In this document: one piece after another, positions 34,051-43,044 of the stretch
Layout: the number at the start of each line of letters is the position of its first letter
Position numbering within the stretch: position 1 is the first letter of the stretch
Assembly (NCBI RefSeq): GCF_017254865.1
Contig: NZ_JAFKCV010000004.1
Location: forward strand, 62,001-126,000
Length of the DNA stretch: 64,000 nt
Reading direction: 5' to 3'
Source: Bowmanella dokdonensis
Lineage (GTDB): Bacteria; Pseudomonadota; Gammaproteobacteria; Enterobacterales; Alteromonadaceae
Translations under genes and position numbers: made by a program
The notes under the pieces: generated by a model
What the model was told of the DNA's origin: nothing
Database searches by the model: none
The model's input: only the letters and a program-made list of their open reading frames with translations

Positions 34051-35771
34051 GACTGCTGGTATTGTGGTGCTGCCTGCTGACAGGCCTGGTCCGGGCTGAC
34101 GAGCTGTCCATCCGTCCCAATCAACCGCCTTTTGCCCTGACTTTGCAGCAACTGGCACACTGGTCACCCGACTCGGAGCTGGCGGATCCAGGCAATGTGT
34201 CCCGGCACGCCCTCGCGAGCAGGTTGCCGGCGCCGCTGGCCGGTCAGAGCACAAAACAAAATCCGGCCAGGGTGCTGTATGCCCCCGATGGTATGAACAA
34301 TTTTGCCAACTACCTGGACGTGCAGCCCGCCTTTAACCTCTACAACTTTACCCACTGGCCGCAAATCGACATTCTCAACTGGTTTGCCGGTACCGCCGAG
34401 CATACGGTGCAGATCCCGGCCAGGCCCTGGGTGGAGACGGCCCACCGCAACGGCGTCAAGGTCATAGGCTCTGTGTTTCTCGGTGTGGCGCGCTGGGGGG
34501 GCAATCCGGACACTGTGGCGGCCCTGCTCAGACAGGACAAGGACGGACGCTTTGTACTGGCGGACAAGCTGATTCAGATCGCCGACTATTACGGCTTCGA
34601 TGGCTGGCTGATCAATCAGGAGACGGATTTGACCGCCGTCAAGGACGCCGCCAATCAACTGGTGGAGGAGCAGAACGATCTGGTCCGGGGCCGTGAGCTG
34701 GCCGCCGCTATGCTGCAGTTTTTACAGTATCTGACGGCCAATGCCCCCCAGGGCATGGAGATCCATTGGTACGATGCCATGGTGGATAGCGGCGAAGTGC
34801 GCTGGCAGAACCGGCTCAACGAGCAAAACAGCCGTTACCTGCAGGAGGGCAAGGTGAGAAGCAGCGACGCCGTCTTCCTTAACTACTGGTGGGACCAGGC
34901 CATGGTGGAGGCCTCAAGGGAGCAGGCCCTGGGACTCGGCCGTTCTCCTTATGAGGTTTATACCGGGGTCGATCTCTGGCCGAGTCGCAATGCCCAGCGC
35001 GCCTTCAGTCGCCGTCAGTGGCTGGACTGGTTGTTCAAGGACGGTCAGGCGCTCACTTCCATTGCCCTGTTTGCGCCCAATTTCAATTTTAATTTTGACG
35101 GTGAATCCCATACGCCGGCCTTCAGCAATTTCGACCAGGATCCCTGCCATGCGCGGGACTTTTATCGAACTGAGACCCGTCTGTTTGCCGGTGATGACCT
35201 GAATCTGGCTGAAAAGGATGCGAGAGGCTGGCAGGGGCTGGGCGCCTATCTGCCGGCCAGGACAACCCTGCTCAGACTGCCTTTTGTCACCCATTTCAAT
35301 ACGGGCCAGGGTAAGCAATGGGTGGAACAGGGCCAGAAGCAAGGTGGACCCTGGACCCAGATGGCCTGGCAGGACCCATTGCCCACCTGGCAGTTTGCCT
35401 GGACCGGGGAAGGCAAACTCGAACTGGATTACGACTTTGAACGGGTCTACCAGGGCGGCAGCGCATTGTCTGTGCAGGCCACAGCCGATACCAATGCGGT
35501 GGCACCCCTATTTGCCACGGACTTTGAGCCAGGTCCCGACAGTCAGTTGACCCTGACCTGGCAGGGGCAGGCGCAGGGAGTCTCGTTGGTGCTGACCATG
35601 TTAGATGGGCAGCAGCATGTCTTTTCCCTGTCGTCAGCTTCGGGGTGGAAACAACAGAATTTTTCCCTGCAGGGGCTGGCAGGGCAACGAATCAGGCAGA
35701 TTGGCCTGAAAGTTGAAAAAGCGGCCCAGGCCAGGGCAGTGCAACTGGGCAGACTGGAGATCAGTCCATGA
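34047..35771 (+). CDS. GH85 endo-beta-N-acetylglucosaminidase (ENGase)
   Basis: The enzyme cuts the chitobiose core of N-glycans, leaving one GlcNAc on Asn. The 574-residue protein has a signal peptide (LLVLWCCLLTGLVRA), so it is periplasmic or surface-exposed. The GH85 motif FDGWLINQETDLT supplies Asn190 and Glu192, the N-x-E pair of substrate-assisted catalysis in known ENGases. IHWYDAMVDSGEVRWQNRLN and DAVFLNYWWD are further family segments. The C-terminal third (about residues 430-574) looks like a beta-sandwich. The start overlaps the glycosylasparaginase stop and the end overlaps cutC, both by 4 bp. Family members prefer high-mannose glycans, in line with the four GH92 enzymes. Confidence 0.95.
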   Translation: MRLLVLWCCLLTGLVRADELSIRPNQPPFALTLQQLAHWSPDSELADPGNVSRHALASRLPAPLAGQSTKQNPARVLYAPDGMNNFANYLDVQPAFNLYNFTHWPQIDILNWFAGTAEHTVQIPARPWVETAHRNGVKVIGSVFLGVARWGGNPDTVAALLRQDKDGRFVLADKLIQIADYYGFDGWLINQETDLTAVKDAANQLVEEQNDLVRGRELAAAMLQFLQYLTANAPQGMEIHWYDAMVDSGEVRWQNRLNEQNSRYLQEGKVRSSDAVFLNYWWDQAMVEASREQALGLGRSPYEVYTGVDLWPSRNAQRAFSRRQWLDWLFKDGQALTSIALFAPNFNFNFDGESHTPAFSNFDQDPCHARDFYRTETRLFAGDDLNLAEKDARGWQGLGAYLPARTTLLRLPFVTHFNTGQGKQWVEQGQKQGGPWTQMAWQDPLPTWQFAWTGEGKLELDYDFERVYQGGSALSVQATADTNAVAPLFATDFEPGPDSQLTLTWQGQAQGVSLVLTMLDGQQHVFSLSSASGWKQQNFSLQGLAGQRIRQIGLKVEKAAQARAVQLGRLEISP

Positions 35772-36511
35772 GGGCGCTGGAGATCTGCATCGGCGCCGAT
35801 CAGGCCGACCATGCTTATAACGATGTGGCCGCCGCCCGAAAGGGAGGAGCATCCCGTATCGAGCTTTGTACCCAGATGGCGCAGGATGGTCTGACGCCGG
35901 ATCAGGGGATCATTGGCGCAGCCAGGAAAGCCTGGGGGGAGGGCGCCGGGTTGCTGGTGATGATTCGCCCCAGGGCCGGAGATTTCGTCTACAGCCAGGG
36001 GGAAAAGTCGCAGATGGCCGACAGTATCCGCATGGCCGCCGACTGCGGGGCAGATGGGGTGGTGCTGGGCCTGCTCAGTCAGCAGGGTGAAGTGGATGTC
36101 CCGGCTCTGACTGAACTGGTTGGGCTTGCCCAATCCCTGTCACTTGAAGTGACCTTCCATCGTGCCTTCGATGCCATCGCCGAACCCCGGTCTGCCCTGG
36201 ATATCTTGCTGAGTCTGGGCATTGAGCGACTGCTCAGCGCAGGCACCCCCTGGCAAAGCGGTCAGGGGGCGCAGTTCGGGCTGGCCAATCTGCGCCGCTG
36301 GCTGGCGCTGGCCGGCGATGATCTGGAACTGGTGGTGGGCGGCGGCGTGGGGCCGCACAACCTGCCTGCCATTACCACAGGACTCAACGGCACCTCAGGA
36401 CATTACTCCCTGCATAGCCATAGTGCTGTACTTACCCAAGGGCGGGTCGACGCCGACAAAGTGGCCCACCTGGCCGGACTTTGCCGCCGTGCCTCCGGCA
36501 CCGCCTGCTAA
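35768..36511 (+). CDS. cutC: CutC family TIM-barrel protein
   Basis: The 247-residue protein has the CutC signature segments LEICIGADQAD, KGGASRIELC, GLTPDQGII, LVMIRPRAGDFVYS, GADGVVLGLL, LEVTFHRAFD and LLSAGTPWQSGQG. The family was named for copper homeostasis, but that role is disputed and its biochemical activity is unsettled. Here it is locked between ENGase and beta-mannosidase genes by a 4-bp overlap and a 20-bp gap. This suggests a carbohydrate-related, perhaps isomerase or hydrolase-like, function (inference). No signal peptide; cytoplasmic. Confidence 0.92.
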   Translation: MRALEICIGADQADHAYNDVAAARKGGASRIELCTQMAQDGLTPDQGIIGAARKAWGEGAGLLVMIRPRAGDFVYSQGEKSQMADSIRMAADCGADGVVLGLLSQQGEVDVPALTELVGLAQSLSLEVTFHRAFDAIAEPRSALDILLSLGIERLLSAGTPWQSGQGAQFGLANLRRWLALAGDDLELVVGGGVGPHNLPAITTGLNGTSGHYSLHSHSAVLTQGRVDADKVAHLAGLCRRASGTAC

Positions 36512-36530
36512 TTAGAGACAAATCATTATT

Positions 36531-39062
36531 ATGAGATCTGAACAAGCTCTGCCGCATGCGTTCCTGAATCTGAATGGCGACTGGCAATTCCGGCAGGCCG
36601 ATGATCCCCGCTGGCACCCCGCCACCGTGCCGGGATGCAACTTTACCGACCTGCTGGCCAACGGGCTGATTGAGGATCCTTTCCAACGGGACAACGAAGC
36701 GCAACTGCAATGGATTGAGAAGTGTGACTGGCACTATCGCCGGGAATTCGAGGTGACAGCGGCCATGCTGGCCCTGGATGAGGTTGAACTGGTCTTCGAA
36801 GGACTGGATACCTTCTGTGATATCTATATTAACGGTCATTTGCTGGGCCGGGGACAGAATATGTTTGTGGGGCAGCGACTGGTCTGCAAGGACCAACTCA
36901 GGCCCGGCAACAACCTGCTGGAAGTCAGGTTTGACTCGCCCCTTCGCCAGGTCCTGCCGCTGCACCAGCACGCCGGTTTCACCTATCCGGCCGAGAATGA
37001 CAAGACGCCAGAAAAGCTCAGCGTATTTTGTCGCAAAGCGCCCTGTCATTTCGGCTGGGACTGGGGACCCAAGTTTGTCACCAGCGGTATCTGGCGGGAC
37101 TGTTATCTGCAGGCTGTGGACAAGGCGATAATTCGCGACGTGCATTTTGTCCAGCATCAGCTAAGTCCCGAAACGGCGCAGTTCAGCTTCTTGGTGAGTG
37201 TTCACCAACTTTCAGGCGCAGCAGTGTCGCTGGCAGTGGAATGTAAGCAGGCCCCCTGGCTCAACCGCCATGAGCAGCTCCAGAACAGCGGGGAGCACAG
37301 GCTGGATTTCAGCCTGGCCGATCCCCGGCTCTGGTGGCCAAACGGCCTGGGGGAAGCGGCCCTGTATGATTTTCGGTTCTGCCTGCTGGTCGACGATCGG
37401 CAGGTGGATGTCTGGCAGCGCAGCATCGGCCTGCGGACGCTGGAGGTGGTCAACCAGCCGGATGAAATGGGTGTGAGCTTTTATCTCAAGGTCAATGGTC
37501 ATCCAATCTTTATGAAAGGGGCCAACTACATCCCCTCCGACAGTTTTATTCACCGGGTTGATGCCGGGCGGCTGGAGAGGGAGTTTGACGCGGTGCAGGC
37601 TGCCAATATGAATATGCTGCGGGTCTGGGGAGGCGGGGTCTACCAGGACGACTACTTCTACGATCTGGCCGACAAGAAGGGGATCCTGATCTGGCAGGAC
37701 TTTATGTTTGCCTGCACCCTGTATCCGGCCGATGCGGCGTTTCTGGATAATGTGCGCCAGGAAGCCGAGTTCAATATAAGGCGACTGCGTAATCATCCCT
37801 GTCTGGCCTTGTGGTGCGGCAACAACGAAGTGGATATGGCCATCAAGCACTGGCAGTGGCAGGACAAATTTGGCTACGACGACGCTCTGTATACCCGCCT
37901 GAAGCAGGACTATATGGCGCTGTTTGATGGCTGCCTGCCCGGCAAGGTGGAAGAGCTGGACGGGCAGCGCTTCTACCTGCGCTCATCGCCCATCGCCTTC
38001 TGGGAAGAGGACGCCGATCATCTGGGCAACCATCATTTCTGGGGGGTCTGGCATGGCGAGCAGCCCTTCAGTGAATACCAGAAACGGGTGCCCCGTTTTA
38101 TGAGCGAGTTTGGCTTCCAGTCCTTTCCCATGCCCGCCTCCCTGGCTCGTTTTACTGAACCGCAGGACTGGCAGCTGGACTCGCCCGTACTGGCGGTGCA
38201 CCAGAAGCATCCCAGGGGCAACCGGTTGATTCAGTCCTATCTTGAACAGGAGTATCCCACTCCCAGGGACTTTGCCGGTCTTCTTTACCTTAGTCAGGTA
38301 CAACAGGCGGAAGGCCTGAGGCTGGCCTTTGAAGCCCACCGGGCAGCCATGCCGTTTTGTATGGGCAGCCTGTATTGGCAACTAAATGACACCTGGCCGG
38401 CCGCGTCCTGGTCGGGCATCGATTATTACGGCCGCTGGAAAGCGCTGCATTACCAGGCCAGGCGCAGTTTTTCGCCACAACTTGTCCTGATCATGAAACA
38501 GGCCGAGTCGTTAGAGATTAAACTGGTCAGTGACTGCTTACATTTGTCCAATGGTCGGGTGAACCTGACCTTGCTGGATTTTGACGGGCAGATTCTGTGG
38601 CAGCAGGAGAAGGCCGTGATTGTACCAGCCAGCCAGAGCCATCAGGTCTGTCAACTGGATCCGGCGGAACTGGTTGCCGGCAAGGATCCCCGTCGACTGG
38701 TACTGCAGGCCCGATGGCTGGATCCAGGGGGTGAGTTGCTCAGCGAGAGCCTGTACTATTTCGTGCCAACCAAACAGCAGCGCCTGACCAAGGCCGGCAT
38801 TGAACTGAGCAGACAGATTGAAGCCGGCAGGCTGACCCTGGATATGCAGTCCGATCAGCTGGTGCGCCAGGTCTATCTGGAGCTTCCCGACGTGCACGAC
38901 CCACAGGTAAATTTTTCCGATAACTTCTTCGACCTTCTGCCCCACCAGCCCAGACGGATCACCCTGGCATTGCCGGGTATGAGTGCCAGCCAGATCGAAA
39001 CATTGGCTGCGCAACTCAGCGTTCAGTCCATGTTCGATGTGGCCCTGGAGAGTCAGGCATGA
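36531..39062 (+). CDS. GH2 beta-mannosidase, cytoplasmic
   Basis: This 843-residue GH2 enzyme hydrolyses beta-mannosides such as Man-beta-1,4-GlcNAc. The N-terminal jelly roll (LNLNGDWQFRQ, VPGCNFTDLL, CDWHYRREF) is followed by the Ig-like domain and the TIM barrel with acid/base Glu433 (WCGNNEVDMA) and nucleophile Glu526 (FMSEFGFQS). GSLYWQLNDTWPAASWSGID is typical of beta-mannosidases. No signal peptide is present, so it acts after import, matching the SSS symporter gene that overlaps its stop by 4 bp. Its natural substrate here would be the disaccharide left when alpha-mannoses are gone. Confidence 0.95.
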   Translation: MRSEQALPHAFLNLNGDWQFRQADDPRWHPATVPGCNFTDLLANGLIEDPFQRDNEAQLQWIEKCDWHYRREFEVTAAMLALDEVELVFEGLDTFCDIYINGHLLGRGQNMFVGQRLVCKDQLRPGNNLLEVRFDSPLRQVLPLHQHAGFTYPAENDKTPEKLSVFCRKAPCHFGWDWGPKFVTSGIWRDCYLQAVDKAIIRDVHFVQHQLSPETAQFSFLVSVHQLSGAAVSLAVECKQAPWLNRHEQLQNSGEHRLDFSLADPRLWWPNGLGEAALYDFRFCLLVDDRQVDVWQRSIGLRTLEVVNQPDEMGVSFYLKVNGHPIFMKGANYIPSDSFIHRVDAGRLEREFDAVQAANMNMLRVWGGGVYQDDYFYDLADKKGILIWQDFMFACTLYPADAAFLDNVRQEAEFNIRRLRNHPCLALWCGNNEVDMAIKHWQWQDKFGYDDALYTRLKQDYMALFDGCLPGKVEELDGQRFYLRSSPIAFWEEDADHLGNHHFWGVWHGEQPFSEYQKRVPRFMSEFGFQSFPMPASLARFTEPQDWQLDSPVLAVHQKHPRGNRLIQSYLEQEYPTPRDFAGLLYLSQVQQAEGLRLAFEAHRAAMPFCMGSLYWQLNDTWPAASWSGIDYYGRWKALHYQARRSFSPQLVLIMKQAESLEIKLVSDCLHLSNGRVNLTLLDFDGQILWQQEKAVIVPASQSHQVCQLDPAELVAGKDPRRLVLQARWLDPGGELLSESLYYFVPTKQQRLTKAGIELSRQIEAGRLTLDMQSDQLVRQVYLELPDVHDPQVNFSDNFFDLLPHQPRRITLALPGMSASQIETLAAQLSVQSMFDVALESQA

Positions 39063-40852
39063 ACCTCAGCAGTATCGACCTGCTGGTTATCGTCCTGTAC
39101 CTGGCCGGTACCCTGGGGCTGGGGCTGTATATTTCCCGTTTGGCCAGCCGGGATATGAACGCCTACTTCCTGGCCGGCAACAAGGTACCCTGGTGGGCGC
39201 TGGGGGTGTCCAATGCCTCGGGTATGTTTGATATCGCCGGTACCATGTGGCTGGTGTCCGTGTGTTTCGTCTATGGCCTGAAAAGCGCCTGGCTGCCCTG
39301 GGTCTGGCCCATCTTTAACCAGGTCTTCCTGATGATTTACCTGTCCGTCTGGCTGCGCCGCTCCAACGTGATGACCGGCGCCCAGTGGTTGCAGACCCGC
39401 TTCGGCAGCGGACGGGGCGCCGAGCTGTGCCAACTGGTGGTGGTGATTTTTGCCCTGGTCAGCGCGGTGGGCTTTATCGCCTATGCCTTTAAAGGCATAG
39501 GCAAGTTCGCGGCGATCTTCTTTCCCTGGCAATTGTCGCCGGACCTTTATGCGCTGATCATCTTTGCCATTACCACCTTGTATGTGATCAAAGGCGGCAT
39601 GTATTCGGTGGTCTTCACCGAGGTGATGCAGTTTGTGATCATGACCATTGCCGCCCTGGCTGTGGGGGTGATCGCCATCAACCAGGTCAGCCCGGAACAG
39701 ATCCAGGCCGCCACGCCCCCGGACTGGGATAAGCTGTGGTTCGGCTGGCAACTGGATCTGAACTGGCAGGGTCTGATCGACAGCGTCAATGACAAGATTC
39801 AATCAGACGGCATGGAGTTGTTCGGCCTGATGGTAATGATGATGCTGTTCAAAGGAGTGCTGTTCAGCATGGCCGGTCCCGTCCCCAACTACGATATGCA
39901 GCGGATCCTGGCGGCCCGTTCGCCAAAAGAAGCGGCCAAGATGAGTGGTCTGGTTTCCCTGGTGATGTTCTTTCCCCGATATATGATGGTGGCCGGCCTC
40001 ACCGTACTGGCCCTGGTCTACCTGGGACCACAGATTCAGGCCGAAGGGGGCGGTTTCGACTTCGAGCAGATCCTGCCCTATGCCATCAACCAGTTTGTGC
40101 CGGTGGGGCTGACAGGTTTGCTGATCGCCGGTCTGCTGGCCGCCTTTATGTCGACCCTTGCCGCTTCGGTCAACGCCGCTCCGGTGTATTTCGTCAACGA
40201 TATCTACAAGAAGTACCTGCGTCCCGATGCCGACAAACGCACCTATGTACGGGTCAGCTATCTGGTCTCCCTGTTGCTGGTGATAACCGGTATGGGGCTG
40301 GGACTGATGCTGTCCAGCATCAACGATATTATGCAGTGGATCTTCGGTGCCCTGTTCGGCGGTTATGCGGCGGCCAATCTGCTCAAGTGGCATTGGTGGC
40401 GTTTTAATGCCTACGGCTATTTCTGGGGCATGCTGGCGGGATTGATCGCCTCCCTCTGCCTGCCGTTACTGATGCCGGACACCCATCCGCTGTTTGCCTT
40501 TCCCTGGCTGTTGCTGGTGAGCCTGGCGGCCAGTGTGCTGGCCTCGTTGCTGACACCGGCGGAACCCGAGGCCGTATTGGGTCGTTTCTTTGCCCAGGTG
40601 CGCCCCTGGGGATGGTGGGGGCCCGTCCGTGCCAGGGTATTGGCCGACCAGCCCCATCTGGCGGCGGATATTCATCCTGCCCGCGACTGGACCAACATCG
40701 GCGTCGGTATCGTCTGGCAACTGTCGCTGGTGGCCATGCCCATCTATCTGGTTATCCAGCAGTGGCAAGGCTTCTTCTGCGCATTGCTGGTGACCCTGGT
40801 CACCTCCTGGATCCTGAAATTTAACTGGTTGAATAAGCTGAAAGAACAATGA
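39059..40852 (+). CDS. SSS-family sodium:solute symporter, probable glycan disaccharide carrier
   Basis: This inner-membrane carrier has 597 residues and roughly 14 helices. LLVIVLYLAGTLGLGLYISR, NKVPWWALGVSNASGMFDIAGTMW, FIAYAFKGIGKF and GLLAAFMSTLAASVNAAPVYFVNDIYKKYL are SSS hallmarks; the last carries the Na-binding Ser/Thr region. Members near glycosidases import sugars. It lies between the cytoplasmic beta-mannosidase and GH92 D, overlapping both by 4 bp, so Man-beta-1,4-GlcNAc is an attractive substrate (inference). Unusually long for the family, with an extended C-terminal part. Confidence 0.9.
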   Translation: MNLSSIDLLVIVLYLAGTLGLGLYISRLASRDMNAYFLAGNKVPWWALGVSNASGMFDIAGTMWLVSVCFVYGLKSAWLPWVWPIFNQVFLMIYLSVWLRRSNVMTGAQWLQTRFGSGRGAELCQLVVVIFALVSAVGFIAYAFKGIGKFAAIFFPWQLSPDLYALIIFAITTLYVIKGGMYSVVFTEVMQFVIMTIAALAVGVIAINQVSPEQIQAATPPDWDKLWFGWQLDLNWQGLIDSVNDKIQSDGMELFGLMVMMMLFKGVLFSMAGPVPNYDMQRILAARSPKEAAKMSGLVSLVMFFPRYMMVAGLTVLALVYLGPQIQAEGGGFDFEQILPYAINQFVPVGLTGLLIAGLLAAFMSTLAASVNAAPVYFVNDIYKKYLRPDADKRTYVRVSYLVSLLLVITGMGLGLMLSSINDIMQWIFGALFGGYAAANLLKWHWWRFNAYGYFWGMLAGLIASLCLPLLMPDTHPLFAFPWLLLVSLAASVLASLLTPAEPEAVLGRFFAQVRPWGWWGPVRARVLADQPHLAADIHPARDWTNIGVGIVWQLSLVAMPIYLVIQQWQGFFCALLVTLVTSWILKFNWLNKLKEQ

Positions 40853-43044
40853 TGTATAAATCTCTCCTCTTGGGGCTGGCAAGTCTGGCCCTTTCCTGTG
40901 CCGGCTGTTCGGCCACACAGACGGTAACGTCTCCGGATCAGGATCCGCTGCAGTATGTGGATCCTTTCATCGGCACCGGCGGCCATGGCCATACCTTTCC
41001 CGGCGCCCTGGTGCCCTTTGGCATGGTGCAGCTCAGTCCCGACAATCCTTCACAGGGTTGGGACTGGACATCGGGTTACCATTATTCTGACGATACCCTG
41101 ATCGGCTTCAGTCACACCCATCTGTCCGGCACCGGGGTGGGGGACATGCTGGACGTGCTCTTTATGCCTTTCAGAGGTGACTACCTGGCCCGGGAGCGGG
41201 ACGAAAAAGGCCGCATATTTACCCGCTACGGCCATGACAGGGAAAGCGCCAGCCCCGGCTATTACCAGCTCTATCTGCCCCAGGAACAGGTCAATGCAGA
41301 GCTGACCGCCACGACCCGTACCGGTTTGCACCGGTACCGCTATGAGGGGCCGCAGGCGGCCAGGCTGCTGGTGGATCTGGGCTACGCACAGAACTATGAC
41401 AAAGCCGTCGTGACCTTCTTGCGGGTGGAGGACAACCGGACCCTGAGCGGCTATCGCCTGTCTACCGGCTGGGCTAAATTCCAGCCCGTCTATTTTGTCG
41501 CCCGTTTCGATAAGCCTTTTACCCACCAGCTCTATCAGGAGGGCAAGGCAGTCAAAGGGGCAAAGTTGCAGGCGGAGCAGGGTCAGATCGTATTGGACTT
41601 TGCTGATGCCACACAGATAGAAGCCAGGGTTGGTTTGTCCTATGTCGGCATCGAGGGAGCAAGAGCCAACCTGATGGCGGAGGCGCAGAACCTGTCCTTC
41701 GATGAAGCAAGGGAACTGGCCGCCGGGGCCTGGCGCCAGCAATTGAATAAGTTTGCTGTGCGGGACCCGGACCAGCGCAACAAAACCAAGTTCTATACGG
41801 CCCTGTACCACAGCTTTGTGGCGCCGCAGATCTTCCATGACACAGACGGTGGCTTCTTCGGCGCCGACGGCAGCGTCCATGCCAATCCGGATTACGGGCG
41901 TTATTCGCTGTTTTCCCTCTGGGACACCTTCCGTGCCCTGCATCCCCTGTTGACCCTGAGCGATCCGCAGCGGGTGGATGACATGGTCAAGTCTCTGCTG
42001 GGCTTCTATGACGAAACCAGCCTGCTACCCACCTGGGATCTGATGTCCAACGAGACCGATGTGATGATCGGCTATCATGCGGTGCCCGTACTGGTGGATG
42101 CCTACCTCAAGGGGCTGACCAGCGCCGATCCTGAACATTTATTCGCGGCGGTAAAAGCGTCTGCCATGCAGGACGGCTTTGGTCTGGATCTGTACCGCCA
42201 GTACGGCTATATCCCATCTGAGCTTGAGGTGGAGGCGGTGTCCAAGACCCTCGAATATGCCTTCGACGACTGGGCCATTGCCCAACTGGCCAGCGCTCTT
42301 GATAAACCGGATGAATTTGCCTATTTCAGCCGCCGGGCCCAGAGCTATCGGACCTTGTTTGATGCCAGCACCGGCTTTATGCGTGGCAGGGATAAAGAAG
42401 GGAGTTGGGTCAGCCCCTTTAATCCCACCTATGTGGAGCACCGCAATACGGACTATACGGAGGCCAATGCCTGGCAATACAGCTTCTTTGTTCCCCAGGA
42501 TGTACAAGGCCTGATCGGGCTGTTTGGCAGTGAGCAGAACTTTGTCGCCAAACTGGATGAGCTCTTTACCACCAGCTCCGAGATGCAGGGGGACGTGTCC
42601 CCTGATATATCCGGACTGATTGGCCAGTATGCCCACGGCAACGAGCCGGTGCATCATGTGGCGTACCTCTATGCCTTTACCGATGACCGCCACAAGATGG
42701 AGCAGCGCATCGCCGAAATCCGCGATAGCATGTATCTGGCCCAGCCGGACGGGCTGGCCGGCAATGACGATCTGGGACAGATGTCGGCCTGGTATGTGTT
42801 CAGCGCGCTGGGCTTTTATCCCATGAACCCCGTGGGGGGGGACTATGTGCTGGGTATTCCACAATTCGAACAGGCCATGCTCAACCTGCCGGCGGGCAAA
42901 CCCTTTACCGTGCGCAGAACGGGCCAGGGGCAGGTGGAATCGGTCTGGTTAAATGGCAAGCGGCTGAATCAGCCGGTTATCCGCCATCAGCAGATACTGG
43001 ACGGGGGCGAGCTGCATTTCCAGCTTGCCCCGCTGACCAATTAA
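40849..43044 (+). CDS. GH92 exo-alpha-mannosidase D, lipoprotein
   Basis: The 731-residue enzyme has a lipoprotein signal (LALSCAGCSA) and the start VDPFIGTGGHGHTFPGALVP. The acid loop YAHGNEPVHHV has Glu599, and the base region is GNDDLGQMSAWYVFSALG, so the classical alpha-mannosidase residues are intact. It resembles paralogue B most, by motifs. The ATG at 40849 (followed by a second ATG) overlaps the symporter stop. It closes the rightward operon and meets the small lipoprotein gene tail-to-tail with a 4-bp overlap. Confidence 0.95.
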   Translation: MMYKSLLLGLASLALSCAGCSATQTVTSPDQDPLQYVDPFIGTGGHGHTFPGALVPFGMVQLSPDNPSQGWDWTSGYHYSDDTLIGFSHTHLSGTGVGDMLDVLFMPFRGDYLARERDEKGRIFTRYGHDRESASPGYYQLYLPQEQVNAELTATTRTGLHRYRYEGPQAARLLVDLGYAQNYDKAVVTFLRVEDNRTLSGYRLSTGWAKFQPVYFVARFDKPFTHQLYQEGKAVKGAKLQAEQGQIVLDFADATQIEARVGLSYVGIEGARANLMAEAQNLSFDEARELAAGAWRQQLNKFAVRDPDQRNKTKFYTALYHSFVAPQIFHDTDGGFFGADGSVHANPDYGRYSLFSLWDTFRALHPLLTLSDPQRVDDMVKSLLGFYDETSLLPTWDLMSNETDVMIGYHAVPVLVDAYLKGLTSADPEHLFAAVKASAMQDGFGLDLYRQYGYIPSELEVEAVSKTLEYAFDDWAIAQLASALDKPDEFAYFSRRAQSYRTLFDASTGFMRGRDKEGSWVSPFNPTYVEHRNTDYTEANAWQYSFFVPQDVQGLIGLFGSEQNFVAKLDELFTTSSEMQGDVSPDISGLIGQYAHGNEPVHHVAYLYAFTDDRHKMEQRIAEIRDSMYLAQPDGLAGNDDLGQMSAWYVFSALGFYPMNPVGGDYVLGIPQFEQAMLNLPAGKPFTVRRTGQGQVESVWLNGKRLNQPVIRHQQILDGGELHFQLAPLTN

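Noticed and set aside
36531-43044. SusD-like gene in the rightward operon
   Set aside because: All genes are accounted for by other families; the discoidin lipoprotein has no SusD-type TPR or SusD motif.
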